A model generated the notes under the pieces. That model did no database searches, was not told where the DNA came from, and saw only the letters and a list, made by a program, of their open reading frames with translations. Below are positions 54,297 through 64,000 of a stretch of DNA of 64,000 bases, one piece after another (positions within the stretch are counted from its first letter, which is position 1; the number at the start of each line of letters is the position of its first letter). This stretch comes from Zygnema cylindricum (taxonomy: Eukaryota; Streptophyta; Zygnematophyceae; Zygnematales; Zygnemataceae): positions 202,811-266,810 of the forward strand of contig JBBHKE010001156.1 of assembly GCA_037447655.1 (NCBI GenBank). Reading direction: 5' to 3'. The position numbers and the translations under genes are program-made.

Positions 54297-56174
54297 ATGG
54301 AGCCCATAGAATTTCTGGTTATGGGCCCACCATCTAGGGTGCCTATGTTCGATGGAACAGACTTCACTTATTGGGAGTTTACAATGGAGGGATTGCTTTT
54401 TGAGAAGCACTTATGGGGAATTGTTTCGGGACAAGTGAGGTGTCCACCAGCGGGCTTTGGAGGAGCTCACTATGGAGAATCATCTGGGGCTGCCCAGAAA
54501 ACCAACCGGAGTTCAGATGCAACCGAAGGTGAAGGAAAAATCATTACGGTGAATGGGGATATAGGGGAGAAAGATAAAGGGACACCTATGGTGAGGGGAG
54601 CTAGGCTCTCGGCTACAATTCCACTTGTGGGGGTTATAACTGAACTAAAAACTGAAGAAAATAATAGGAATATTTGGGAATATAAAAACACTATAGTAAA
54701 ACATCTCATACTTAGATATGTGTCTAAGTCCATAGCTATCACTCTTTTAAGTCTAATCAAGTCTTCAGAGATATGGGAAGCACTAATTCAGATTTATAAG
54801 AGTGAGACTATACAGAGGCAGCAGTTAGTAAAACAAGAAATAGAGGCCTATGCTTATAAAGGCGGTAGCATGATAGAGTTTTGCAGTGATATTGCTGCAT
54901 TATAACTTGAGCTTTCTAGTGCAAGATATGTAGAATCTGAGGAGAGAAAGATTAATACACTAATCATGAAACTCCCAGATGAGTACAAAGACATCATTTA
55001 CCGTATGCAGGGAATGGATGTCTCCTCGTGGACTTGGAGCATCACCATGGGGATAATACTTGTGAGGGAAAGCACCTTAGAGCTTCGTAGGGGAAGTGAC
55101 AGGGTGACTGCATTTACAGCTGGTAGTTATTGGCGAAAACGTGATGTGAGGAACAGCGGCGACGAGCGGAAGCGTGATGAGAGGAAGAAAGACAAAGGTA
55201 AACCTTATCGAAACTTCGGTGGAAAGAGAGGGAGAAGAAAAGAAAGGGGAGCTTTGGAAAAAGGGGTTTGCTTCTTTTGTAGAGAACTAGGTCACCATAT
55301 GGAGGAGTGTCCTCGTTTGGAAGAACTTAGAAGTTGGGGTGTGAATGAGGAGGAAGAAGGGGAAGAGAAGAAAGAGGATGAAGAAATCTTGGAGCTTCTT
55401 CACATCGGTAGAATGGAGAAGAGAGAAAAGTACACAAAAATTCCACCAAGGCAACAGTCTGCTTTTGGAGGTATAAGGGAAGTAAAAAGAGAGGAGGTAC
55501 TTGAGGATGTCGAGGAGTGTAAAGTGTATGACTTAGAAATGAGAAAGTCAGATCTAGGATCCATAAGTGAAAACGGGAAAAAAAAAATTAATGAGGATAA
55601 TTTTATAGGTATTTTGGAATTAGAAAACTGGTCGGAAAGGGAAACTTCAACGGATTCCGAGGAAAAGGGAGAAGTGAAACTCGAAGGGGTTTTAAAGGAT
55701 ATGGTAGAAGAGGAATATCTAATGAAAGGTTTAGGGGAGGAGAAATATTTATTGGGAATAAATTTAGAAAGTGAGAGTGAGGAAAGTTTAATTTTTGGGG
55801 GTAATGGGTTTGACATCACTAAAAAGAGTGATGGCATTTATAAAGGTGCGCCTGTAAAAGGGTTAGCATCTGCGTGTGTATTGCAGATTGGAGATGGGGC
55901 TGGCTGTTTGAATTTCAAGAGGGAAATTAGATTTAGTGTGGATGGAAAAGAGACGAGGTGGATAAAATGTTGGCTTCGATTTATGAAAAGTGGGATGCTA
56001 AATAAAATATGTGGTGTAATTATTATTCCGGTTTATCAAATGTTCTATTTTAAATACGAGAATATTTTATTAAAGTTTCATGAAAAGAAAAGGAAAAGGA
56101 AAAAGAAAAAGGGTGGAGAGGGTGTGTTTGTTTGTTTGATTTTTTTGGCTATGTGGGAGTCGAAAAAAAAATAG
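54297..56174 (+). pseudogene. Copia B2 gag fused to an RNase H remnant, one stop
   Basis: One frame of about 625 codons with a single TAA at 54903-54905. It opens MEPIEFLVMGPPSRVPMFDG, continues FTYWEFTMEGLLFEKHLWGI, then the gag body (ENNRNIWEYKNTIVKHLILR, EERKINTLIMKLPDEYKDI). A basic stretch precedes a proper CCHC knuckle, CFFCRELGHHMEEC (about 55270-55311). After it comes an acidic Glu-rich region of about 150 residues, then FDITKKSDGIYKGAPVKGLA and VLQIGDGAGC (55810-55905), a relic of RNase H lacking its active site, and a Lys-rich tail. Gag alone can build particles in this superfamily, so the element may be carried by pol from relatives. Confidence 0.9.
54317..54331 (+). other. Primer-binding site of copia B2
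   Basis: GGTTATGGGCCCACC, exact; its ATG (54321) is in frame with the LTR ATG (54297) and with gag. Confidence 0.93.
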
Positions 56175-56180
56175 ACTAGA

Positions 56181-56192
56181 AAATAAGGGGAG
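56181..56192 (+). other. Polypurine tract of copia B2
   Basis: AAATAAGGGGAG before TGTTGATATATG at 56193. Confidence 0.92.
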
Positions 56193-57494
56193 TGTTGATA
56201 TATGAGTATTTTCTAGGTCTATTTTAGGATATGAAAATAGCAGAGGCAGTCTGCCTCTAACTTCTTCTCCAAGCCCTTACACTTGTTGTAGTCACTGGAG
56301 GCTGAAAAGGGAGCTAGAGCCATGGCTGCCTAAGCTGTCTACAGAGACGGGTAGTAGAATCTGAGTAGATTTACCAAAAGGAATGACGGACCCAGGATTT
56401 GATCCAGGTACTTGCCGTCCGTTATAGTAGCCGTTAGCTTTGTCCGTTTAGTCTAAGACTTGTGCTAAGGTGTATAGGGTTTGATATGTATTTAAACACA
56501 TACACGTATGTTTTCCCATTTAACTAGATTACGGTCTATAAGACATAGAAACAGTTGTACTATTAGTACCGGACGAAACAAATAGTACGGACATTTGTTT
56601 CGACGGTTCGTATTTAATACCTATATCAATCGGACGGCCGTGGTTAGCGCTGGTCTCGCAGAAATGACAATTTGGCGGTTTTCGCACTCCGCCACTCTGG
56701 ATGTCACGTGGCAACAACGTACGGGATTACGGAATTTCCGGAACGGAAGAAAACAAATCCGGAAGTGACAAATGTCGCACTATGGTGACATCGTAGAATG
56801 TACGTACAAAACGTACTCCGACACTTGTACTTTCTTGTACGGTACCATTTTTCTGACGCGGCATGACCAGGCGCCACGTGGAGAGATAAGATTTGGAGGT
56901 AAGAATTCTGGAGATTATAAAAGCGAATCCGGATAAGACATGTGTTGATTTTTTAGCCATGTCGTACGATGACCGTACAAAAGGTACACCGACATCTGTA
57001 CCTTTATGTACTATTTTGTAATGCGATTGGTCCGTACCTCAGTACTAGAGGGTTTAGAGAGGGGTTTAGGACTTAAAAATATTTCTGGTAGATAGCTGCC
57101 TCTCCCAAAGAGCACCTTGTATAAATGGCAAACTTTTGCCAGCCATAACCATCAACTAAATTGACCAAATTCAGTGATTCTTTTTGCTGCCTACTCACGG
57201 AATTCCAGGCTACAGAGAGGTGTAGTCGGTTAGAGTGTTTGCCTGCCAGGGTGGCTGCATTTTTCAAGGAAATTCAAAGTGGGTGAATGTGTCCAAATCT
57301 CATATTCTAACTTTGCATTCTGTGGTGGAACAAAGCACACAAAAACTCTTATTTCATAGGGGTGGAGCTTTAATGGGGTTTTGATTGTCAAGGGGTCAAT
57401 CATTTGGGTTTATATAAACTTGGAGTAGGCACTATCTGGATTAGCTTCTTTTGATCTGCAAATTTTGTGTGGCAATGGAGCCCATAGAATTTCA
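56193..57494 (+). repeat. 3' LTR of copia B2
   Basis: TGTTGATATATGAG to GAATTTCA, 1302 bases, the same length as the 5' LTR with scattered substitutions, implying some age. Confidence 0.96.
56388..56470 (-). other. tRNA-like cassette in B2 3' LTR
   Basis: Minus strand A-box-like block at 56443-56455 and B-box-like GGATCAAATCC (56395-56405). Confidence 0.67.
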
Positions 57495-57499
57495 CAAAG

Positions 57500-58655
57500 A
57501 AGTAGAAAATATATTCTTTTTGAACTCAGGTACATATAACACATTGTGGAGAGTTCTTTCTACCCACTTTTCCCCCACATCTACCATTAAAGATACATCA
57601 CCCTGTGCTGAAGTTTGCTCACTCATGCCGCAGGCATAGTAGATGTCCTTGGGAGGTGTCACCTTGAGGTTGGAAAAACTAGATTTGTTCCAACACATGT
57701 GTGCCGAAGCTCTTGTATCCATGATCCATCCTGTATCTCTCTGACCTTCCATAGCTGCCACCATTGCAAATAATTCTGCTTCTTCACCTTCAGTGTAAGA
57801 CAAGGAATCATCTTCTTCAGTTGCAGAACTTGAGAAGAGAGCAGTTCCCCAAGAAGAGTTCCCAGAAAAGCCCTTATGATATAGGCTTTGCTGCCAGCCT
57901 GGACGATATAGTCCTATTTCATTTGCCTTTTTTAGCTTTGAACAATAGCTGCATCCATGTCTATTTTTAGAGCAGTAAAAACAAGTAGTAGCCTGTCTAT
58001 TTGGTCTATTGTTGTACTGATTCACACTCTGACTCATATCCTCATTTCTGTTTTTATTAAGTAAAGTTCTCTTGTCAAAATTTGTGTTCAAAGCTTGTAC
58101 CTTTCTCTCTTCATGAAGTGTTTTAGTAGTTGCTTCTTCTTCTAAGATCAGATTGTATACTAACTGAAAAGTCCAGCTAGATTTATCATGAGTTTTCAGC
58201 TGGACAAACACTCCTTTTATATTACTAGGGAGTCCCCTAACAAGTAAAGCTGCCTGCTGGAACTCAGAAAATGAGCCACCAGCAGACGAATGTGCATCAA
58301 TAAGAGCACGCAAGTTATCACAATATTCCACCATACTCCCCCCGGAGTATTTATAGTCCCAGAATTGTCCAGCCATCAGAAAGTCCTACGGACATTAGAT
58401 TTCTCAAAAGCAATTTTTAGTGATTCCCAGATTTCTTTTGCTTTCTTCATTTTTAGCCGAGATATGACCAAATTCTCGGAGATGCACAAAATCAGATTGT
58501 TTCGTGCCAGTGAGTGTTTCTTTGCCCAACTCGCATCTGTTTTACTTAAAGTACCATCTAAGACCTCGAATAGATCTGCAGTTTCAAATGTGGATTCAAC
58601 CATCGCCGCCTAATATGCATACTTTTGGCCATTGAATATGGGAATTTTTGATGAA
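57500..58655 (-). pseudogene. Copia C gag and protease start
   Basis: The frame opens at the primer-site ATG with MGLSSKIPIFNGQKYAY, then a stop and a second start (MVESTFETADLFEVL, 58603). The gag body uses 58603-58376 and 58376-57500 (SWAKKHSLARNNLILCI, EFQQAALLVRGLPSNIKGVF). The knuckle CFYCSKNRHGCSYC (about 57990-57949) fits CX2CX4HX4C. Protease reads GWIMDTRASAHMC (about 57735-57697): the Gly of the D-T/S-G triad is Arg, so the enzyme would be inactive. It ends at the CAAAG duplication of B2 and resumes at 53014. Confidence 0.88.
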
Positions 58656-58667
58656 AGGCCCATAACC
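58653..58667 (-). other. Primer-binding site of copia C, partly conserved
   Basis: Minus strand GGTTATGGGCC followed by TTTC: the first 11 bases match the iMet anticodon-arm site. It borders the LTR end and again supplies the gag ATG, although this LTR is unrelated to those of A, B, D and E. Confidence 0.78.
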
Positions 58668-59653
58668 GGTTGTTCTACAACCACAGTAGCATGAGGAGAG
58701 CCCGAAGCAGTAGTAGTGGAAGTAGACATTTAAAGCAAAAGCTAACAAGCACCCTACTCAACAGCCAATTTCAAGATGTGATAGAATGCAACTCAGTGAT
58801 CTATGCAAACTCAAATTCTGCATAACAGTTGTAAGCACAGTGTAGAATCACTCTACAAAGATTCAACTCAATTGATCTAGCCAACCATAAGATATTCACA
58901 CTACAGATTCACAAAAACTGCCTTAGTTGATTAATATCCCAAGACTTGGATAATCACAATTTGTCTAAGTCCTAAACTATATACTCACAGTGAGTATCTG
59001 CTGGTCATACTAATTTAACTGACTGTACTACAGTACTGTTCTATGCTACAAGAAAGTACTAAAACGGTAATTACTATTCTAGGAGTACTTCCAAAACCTA
59101 ATTTTTCCTTTTCTCTAAATCTGAATAGTGTGACACTATTTTAAATTAGCTACACTACAAAACCTTGTTCCCAGATATTTACAAATAGAAGGCCGTACAA
59201 TAAATGTTCCTGGCGCTTAGTCAGCAGTGGTCCATAGCATTAGGCTAACTGTTGTCGTGTAGTATGACGCACGTGATACCGTCCAAGTGTGCTTCGTCAT
59301 TTGTGGTCCCTTCTAAATCGCGTCTGTCAATTCGATGTCAATCAACGGCCCTTCTTGGCTGACCGTACCATACTTTCCCAGATATGCGGTTTGCACTATT
59401 TCGTCCGATTTCATCAATCCGCTCGCTAATCTCCCTACACGTGTAACATGTCATTGGCGCTACTCCATGAAACCAACAACACCCTTTTCCTGCAGACGCA
59501 TGTTCAATTGGCCGTACAGTACACTATCTTAGTCTTCTGTTATTATAACACTATTTGAGGTAAGTATTACAAGTTCTCATTTCCCAAAATATTCGAAGTC
59601 CTTAATTCCTCCACACAGCTCTATCTATTGAGTAAAGATTTCCAATTTCAACA
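58668..59653 (-). repeat. 5' LTR of copia C (minus)
   Basis: On the minus strand TGTTGAAATTGG at 59653 to GTAGAACAACC at 58668. Matches the split 3' LTR. No tRNA-like cassette. Confidence 0.93.
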
Positions 59654-60815
59654 TTTCCTAGGTCTAGAGATTGTAAAATAAAAGGCAAAGAGGAGACACT
59701 AACAGCCTGCCTTTAACTGTTCACTCAAGTCCCCACACTTGTCGCAGTCACTGAAGACTTGAGGAGGAGTTAGATCCATGGCTGCCTGTGCTATCCAAAG
59801 AGGACAGGAAGGCAAATTTATTGTTACCTAAAAGATTAAGATATACCCAAGATTTGATCCGGATACTCGCAGTCTGCCAAACTAGCCGTTAGCTTATCCG
59901 TTTAGTCTAAGACTAGTGTTAAATGTTTTAGGGTTTGATATTTATATAAAGACTCACACATATACTAATTCATTCAACTCAATTTTTATTTGGGATGCAT
60001 AGATTTAGTTAATTAGAGTACGGAGGACACTACGGAGAAGAAACATATAACGCGCTTTTTGTTTCGATAGTGAAACAAATACCGGCAAGTATTTATGACG
60101 ACTACGATTGAAATATAGTTTTGATCGGACGGCCGCGAATGATGTCGAGATCGCAAAAGAGAATCGCGGAGGTTTGTGGTCATTGCCACACAAGATGACA
60201 CGTGGCACAATGACATTGGATCGTAGCAACTCCGAAGATTACGAGAACAAATCCAGATATGACATGTGTCGACATTTTGGCCATGTCGTACGATTGCCGT
60301 ACACAAAGTACACCGGCACCTATACTTTTATGTACGACACAGTAATTTTATTGGTGTCGTACGTCAATAGATAGAGTTTTAGAGAGAGATAAGACTTATA
60401 AAATTTAGTAGGTAGTAGCCTCTCTCCGAGAGAGCTCTTGAAAAAAAGGTCATCTTTGACCATTCATAACTATCAATTTACTTGACCATTTTCAGTGATT
60501 CTTTTTGCTACGTACTCACAGGAGTCCACGCAACACACGGGTGTAGTCGGTCAAAGTTTTTACCTGCTAGGGCGGCTGCATTTCTAAGGGAAATTCAAAG
60601 TGGGTGAATGTGTCCAAATCTCATATTCTAACTTTGCATTTTGTGGTGGAATTGATCACACAGAAAGTCTTATTTCACCGGGGTGAAGCTATAATGGGTT
60701 TTTGATTGTCAAGGGGTCAGTCATTTGGGTTTATATCAACTTGTAGTCAACACTATCTAGATCAGCTTCTTTTGGATCTGCTATTTCTGTGGGCAATGGA
60801 GCACACGGAGTTTCA
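59654..60815 (+). repeat. Remainder of the B1 3' LTR
   Basis: TTTCCTAGGTCTAGAG to CGGAGTTTCA. Parallel to 44136-45291 block by block. Ends at the CTCAA duplication. Confidence 0.93.
59846..59926 (-). other. tRNA-like cassette in B1 3' LTR
   Basis: Minus strand A-box-like TAGACTAAACGGATAAGC and B-box-like GGATCAAATCT (about 59850-59860). Confidence 0.65.
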
Positions 60816-60820
60816 CTCAA
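60816..60820. other. Target-site duplication of copia B1 (right)
   Basis: CTCAA, identical to 44109-44113. With one copy removed, the minus-strand frame of gypsy G2 runs on from AVIE into LGKMDK without a shift. Confidence 0.93.
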
Positions 60821-61090
60821 TTACCGCTTAGGCTTTCGGTGGTTGCCCCCAGCATGTGATATCAAATTCTAGTCCCACTTGTGGGTCCACTTTCCCCTTG
60901 TCTACTAGAATGCTATTGGTGACAACTTCCGCTAAGTTGTCCCTTTTCTGAACCACTGCTCCCCCCCACTGGAGAAATACTCGGGTGTGGAATGTGAATT
61001 TTTCTCTTTGCCCTCACCCCCTCAAGCTACAAAGTCGCTTGCATTGCCAACAATTTAGGAGCTTGAAGGTATGTCATTTGAGATTTTGGG
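60821..61090 (-). pseudogene. Gypsy G2 linker between methyltransferase and RT
   Basis: One minus-strand frame reads KFTFHTRVFLQWGGAVVQKR, SILVDKGKVDPQVGLEFD and CWGQPPKA, then a stop and AVIE up to the insertion point. I recognise no domain. Its place directly before the RT run-in makes it a linker of the same polyprotein. Confidence 0.6.
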
Positions 61091-61099
61091 GACTAGAGA

Positions 61100-62194
61100 C
61101 TAGAAAATGTAAGAGCATGTTTTATCAACCATGTGATGGCATTCAAATCTTGGTGCTGCCATATTAAGCTGCACCTCCGAAGGTCTGAAATATATGGTGC
61201 AGCTGTGGTTTCCGGATCCAATCCCATGGCTAGCTCTCGTTCTGCAATTGTTGGTGTCCTCTAGGTTTACGTTGTATCCTCGAAGATCATTCCCGCAGCT
61301 CCTTTCAGATATGCGTGGCTGTGAGGAAAAGAAACCAACGTATGAAGGGCTCCGCGTGGAATTTTTGGCTGGTTGCACCTGAAGAATGGGAAACGGTCGG
61401 CTTTTGTCACTAGTGTTGCCATTCGCCCCTTTTCGAGGATCTGCTGCACAAAATTTTGAGGGTCAAGGATCTGCTTCTCCAAGATTTTTTTCAAGACGGG
61501 AAGCGGGATTATATTAGTCCAGTAAGCTCTAACTCTTTGTTCCTAGGATCCCATTGCGATGCATCAAAGACCAATGGAGCCCCTAAAATCTTTGTAACAT
61601 GATTCCAGCTCTCGGTCACTTGTTTTTTTCAATCATCTCTCGGGTGAACATTTTCCAAAATGTACCCCACCGGCGTATTTTGGTGTTGTTGTACCCATGA
61701 GATTAACTGCACCATTATTAAAAATGTTTTACTCCTCAGGTCCCTATGCCCTTTTCCTTTTCCGACGAGAAAGTATCCTTGACATGGCCACCGTGCCACT
61801 ACCAGATCTATTCTTCCCAAGCTGGCCAGGTGACGCGTCATGATGTTATCCACATTCTCGGGAGACTCAGGTGAGCTTTGGAAATTGCGGACACTGGAAG
61901 TTGTTGAGGATATAGGTGGTGGAGTTGTTGGAGGCGGTGTTTGCTAACAACTTCTGTTTCGCGTGATATTTCGACGGCTACATAGGATTCCACTTGGTAT
62001 CCTGCTTTCAAAACAACTTTCAAATCATAGCTGATTCCAGATAATAACGATAAGATCCGGAGTCTTGAATTGGGAATCTTCAATGACATCACTTGTCGCT
62101 TGAATTTCTCGTTGTCGGATATGGTTCTTAAAACCTCACACCGGAGGTCAGAAACTGTTACCGTTAGTGATAACTCTGAGAATTTCTGATCCAC
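61100..62194 (-). pseudogene. C5 cytosine DNA methyltransferase inside gypsy G2
   Basis: Motifs appear in canonical order on the minus strand. Motif I RILSLLSGISYDLKVVLKAG (about 62063-62000; the usual second Gly is Ser), motif II SYVAVEIS (about 61990-61970), IDLVVARWPCQGYF with the catalytic Cys of PCQ at 61779-61787, DLRS a little later, motif VI YILENV (ENV at 61647-61655), motif VIII region DASQWDPRNKELELTGLI (about 61566-61513), then LVTKADRFPFF and LVSFPHSHAYLKGAAGMI (61430-61290), and a motif X-like PTIAERELAMGLDPETTA (about 61250-61195). Plant DRM enzymes have a permuted motif order; this one does not. At least three frameshifts and a stop (61629) make it a pseudogene. Cytosine methylation of DNA would be the ancestral activity. 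Confidence 0.88.
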
Positions 62195-62890
62195 TGCCCG
62201 CTAAAGTTTCGTGATTTGTAATCATCTGTCATTGTATTCCTCTTCCCACCGCTTACAAATACGGAATTGCTAAATCTCTGCGGCTATATCTGTTGAGCTG
62301 TCAAAGAGTTTAGTGGGAGAGGATGTTGCATATACAAGGTAATAGCCGGACATAAGAGCATTTTGTCTTTCTACGATTCTATAAATCTAAAGAAACCACC
62401 ACCTTGGTCTTTTTGGGATCTTCAAGGTCCCTAAAAGTGAACTGCTCCTTCCACACACTCAATCCCTTATTCAGCCGGGTCCACGTTGCCATCCCCAACA
62501 GAATTTCAAACTGCTTACCTTGTACCACCAAGAAAAGAAGTTGAATCCGGATAAGTTGTCCCGCGTCATCCGAAAATTCAATCTCTAAGGCCTTTATAAT
62601 TCGATGGACTGGCTCCCTTCCGCTGCTGACGGTACTCAGTCAGATGTCGCTTGGGCCGATTTTTGGCACGAGCTCTAGTGGCATCTGCTGTAAAGCAGAG
62701 GTGGTGATCAGATTTGGTAGCGCTTGGTACCGACCACTATATCTTGATATCCTCCGTAGCCGTTAAGCTTGAAATTGTCGGTCTGGTTCAGGATGAGAGC
62801 CATCGATAACGCCTTGTAATCCCTATCCATTATAGGGGTTTTGGGTTCCGAGGAAAAAAAGGCGGCTTTGGGCTAATTTCCCAAAGCTAC
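62195..62890 (-). pseudogene. Gypsy G2 retropepsin-like region
   Basis: A minus-strand segment near 62700-62400 reads LITTSALQQMPLELVPKIGP, REPVHRIIKALEIEFSDDAG, LLFLVVQGKQFEILLGMATW and LSVWKEQFTFRDL, the shape of the second half of a retroviral-type aspartic protease (F.VV...F.ILLGM). The catalytic D-T/S-G triad is not readable; the stretch just before (VVGTKRYQ, near 62730) is where it should be. Frames change at 62706, 62640 and 62360. Sits between gag-like sequence and methyltransferase. 62195-62400 has no readable protein. Confidence 0.5.
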
Positions 62891-64000
62891 GTTTTTCCTT
62901 TCCAGATGAATTTCCTCTCCTTCTGCCTGAATAAGAGCTTATTCGAGCAGATTATGAGAAGAGGCCAAAGTCTTCACGTGGGTGAGGGCGTACGGCATTA
63001 GGTGCCTTACCAGCATGACAGCCGGTTTGGAGGAAGGGGGTTGGGACTCGGGCGTCTCCTTGTATGTTTCGTCATCTTCAACATCAAAATCTGCAGTCGG
63101 AGGGGTGCCAAAGGTTATTATCCGGGCGTTCGGCCAGGTATTTCTCAAACTATTCTTGATCATTTTGCTTATCAAGGTTCTCCTTTGCCAATTGTTTCTG
63201 TTAATCCGCCTGAAAGTGTTCAAAACCCGGAGGCAATTTTTTTTCACATTCCCATTTTTTGTATTTTTTCACCCCTACATTCCAAGCTCTGGACATAAAG
63301 GTTCGGGCGTGGTGAGCCTTTGGAGGTTCGAGATCCCAACCCATAACATCATCATAATCTCCACCCACCGTGGCTTCCTCTTCAAGCTCCGCCAGCTTTT
63401 GCAATAGCTCATGTTTCTTCCTTTGAAGTTTTCTGAGTTGCCGTCAAAGTAGGTGTCTGGGAGGAGGATCCTAAATGCAGGACGGCCAATTCCGGTGCCA
63501 TCGCAACCAATTGCTGGCTCTGTTGCTGGATTATATTTTCCTTGGTCAGCGGGGCCAGAGCTAATAGGGCTCGTTCCAGTTCCCCCATGGTGTGACACCC
63601 TCAGGGTAAAGGACCAGGAGGGGGAGCGGATTCATTATAGTTTTCCTACCATTGGTGAACAAATCATACTACATCATCTCCTTAGGGACCCCATTTTTTC
63701 AGAAACATTGCCCTAATTTATGCCCCATAAAACCAGAAGCTTCACATTTTGAGCCTTTCGGTGGTATATTTACTTATGATTTCGTTAGATATTTTTGCAT
63801 CATCAAACTTGGGAAGTTTTTTTTGCAACAGCTGAGATTGAGACATTTTAGTTTTTTCGCCTTGCGGCGTTGGGCGATAGTTATCCTTGGTCACTAAGGG
63901 TTTCTCTCCCCCCTTTCTCCTTTGATCCGTTCCTGCTGCTTCTGAGTCCTCTCAGCACGTTATTTCTCAAGTTCTTTATGTTTTAGAGCAAGGTGCAGTT
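62891..64000 (-). pseudogene. Gypsy G2 gag-like region, unrecognised, cut by window edge
   Basis: Minus-strand pieces are strongly charged: LHLALKHKELEK and AERTQKQQERIKGERGERN (63998-63910), KLAELEEEATVGGDYDDVMG with GVKKYKKWECEKKLPPGFEH (63400-63215), and ITFGTPPTADFDVEDDETYK with PESQPPSSKPAVMLVRHLMP (63135-62985). Some could form coiled coils. I find no zinc knuckle and no clear capsid signature, so gag is assigned by position upstream of protease only. Several frame changes. The element start lies beyond 64000. Confidence 0.5.

Larger units (their letters stand above)
53015..54316 (+). repeat. 5' LTR of copia B2
   Basis: TGTTGATATTTGAGTATTTT to GAATTTCT (family end TTTCA with the last base changed). 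Contains the palindrome GAGGCAGTCTGCCTC, the cassette (53210-53290), GACACGTGG and GCCACGTGG (about 53525 and 53697), two GTAC clusters and a TATA box. Confidence 0.95.
53015..57494 (+). mobile_element. Copia B2, full-length gag-only element
   Basis: Exact CAAAG duplications (53010-53014 and 57495-57499), two LTRs of 1302 bases each, exact primer site and polypurine tract, and a single long reading frame with one nonsense codon. About 4.5 kb. The best example of family B. Confidence 0.96.
47363..59653 (-). mobile_element. Copia C, non-autonomous, split by F and B2
   Basis: A minus-strand element of about 4.15 kb of its own: 5' LTR 58668-59653, primer site, gag and protease start (58655-57500), integrase (53014-52008) and 3' LTR (52007-51922 plus 48263-47363). 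RT and RNase H are deleted. Its LTR differs from families A, B, D and E and has no tRNA-like cassette. Confidence 0.9.

Noticed and set aside
61194-61382. Plus-strand frame of 62 residues
   Set aside because: Opposite strand of the methyltransferase C-terminal part, where conserved motifs read on the minus strand.
62982-63407. Plus-strand frames of 141 and 98 residues
   Set aside because: Hydrophobic antisense translations of charged gag-like sequence; no homology.

Overview
The window looks like nuclear DNA of a land plant (or close streptophyte) with a repeat-rich genome. The evidence is Ty1/copia, Ty3/gypsy and Helitron elements nested in each other, a chromodomain gypsy of plant type, and primer-binding sites matching the anticodon arm of the plant initiator Met-tRNA. 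I see no host protein gene, rRNA or functional tRNA. Species cannot be decided; a non-flowering lineage is a guess.

Layout. 1-3742: copia A copy 1 (minus). 3743-7284: chromodomain gypsy G1 (minus). 7285-14922: copia E (minus), split by two abutting LTRs and fused at its 5' side to an A-type gag start and LTR. 14923-16539: minisatellite, unassigned DNA, LTR fragment. 16540-22886: full-length decayed copia D. 22887-24793: LTR fragments and a solo LTR. 24794-25592: 5' end of a Helitron. 25593-31305: copia A copy 3 (plus), nearly open, with a 3' LTR of another type. 31306 to about 37520: Helitron 2 with STPR-like repeats, Rep and truncated helicase. About 37520-42008: copia A copy 2 (minus). 42009-64000: gypsy G2 (minus), split by a nested stack.

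The stack at 44114-60815 reads from target-site duplications: gypsy G2 was hit by copia B1 (CTCAA at 44109-44113 and 60816-60820); C entered the 3' LTR of B1 (TTTTC/TTTCC); F entered the 3' LTR of C (AGTAT twice); B2 entered the body of C (CAAAG twice). Removing the stack makes G2 one element in the order gag-like, protease, C5 cytosine DNA methyltransferase, reverse transcriptase, RNase H, integrase. The methyltransferase between protease and RT is the most interesting content of the window.

Other notable features. Copia families A, B, C and D use a 15-nt site complementary to the anticodon stem-loop of initiator tRNA-Met, and the ATG in this site is in frame with gag. LTRs of families A, B, D and E each carry an antisense tRNA-like cassette with A- and B-box-like blocks, and a GTAC-rich inverted repeat upstream of a TATA box. 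Family B is a gag-only derivative; C has lost RT and RNase H; F carries a perfect 269-bp palindrome made from its own LTR. Almost all coding regions are broken; the best reading frames are the pol of F (48997-51153) and gag-pol of A copy 3.
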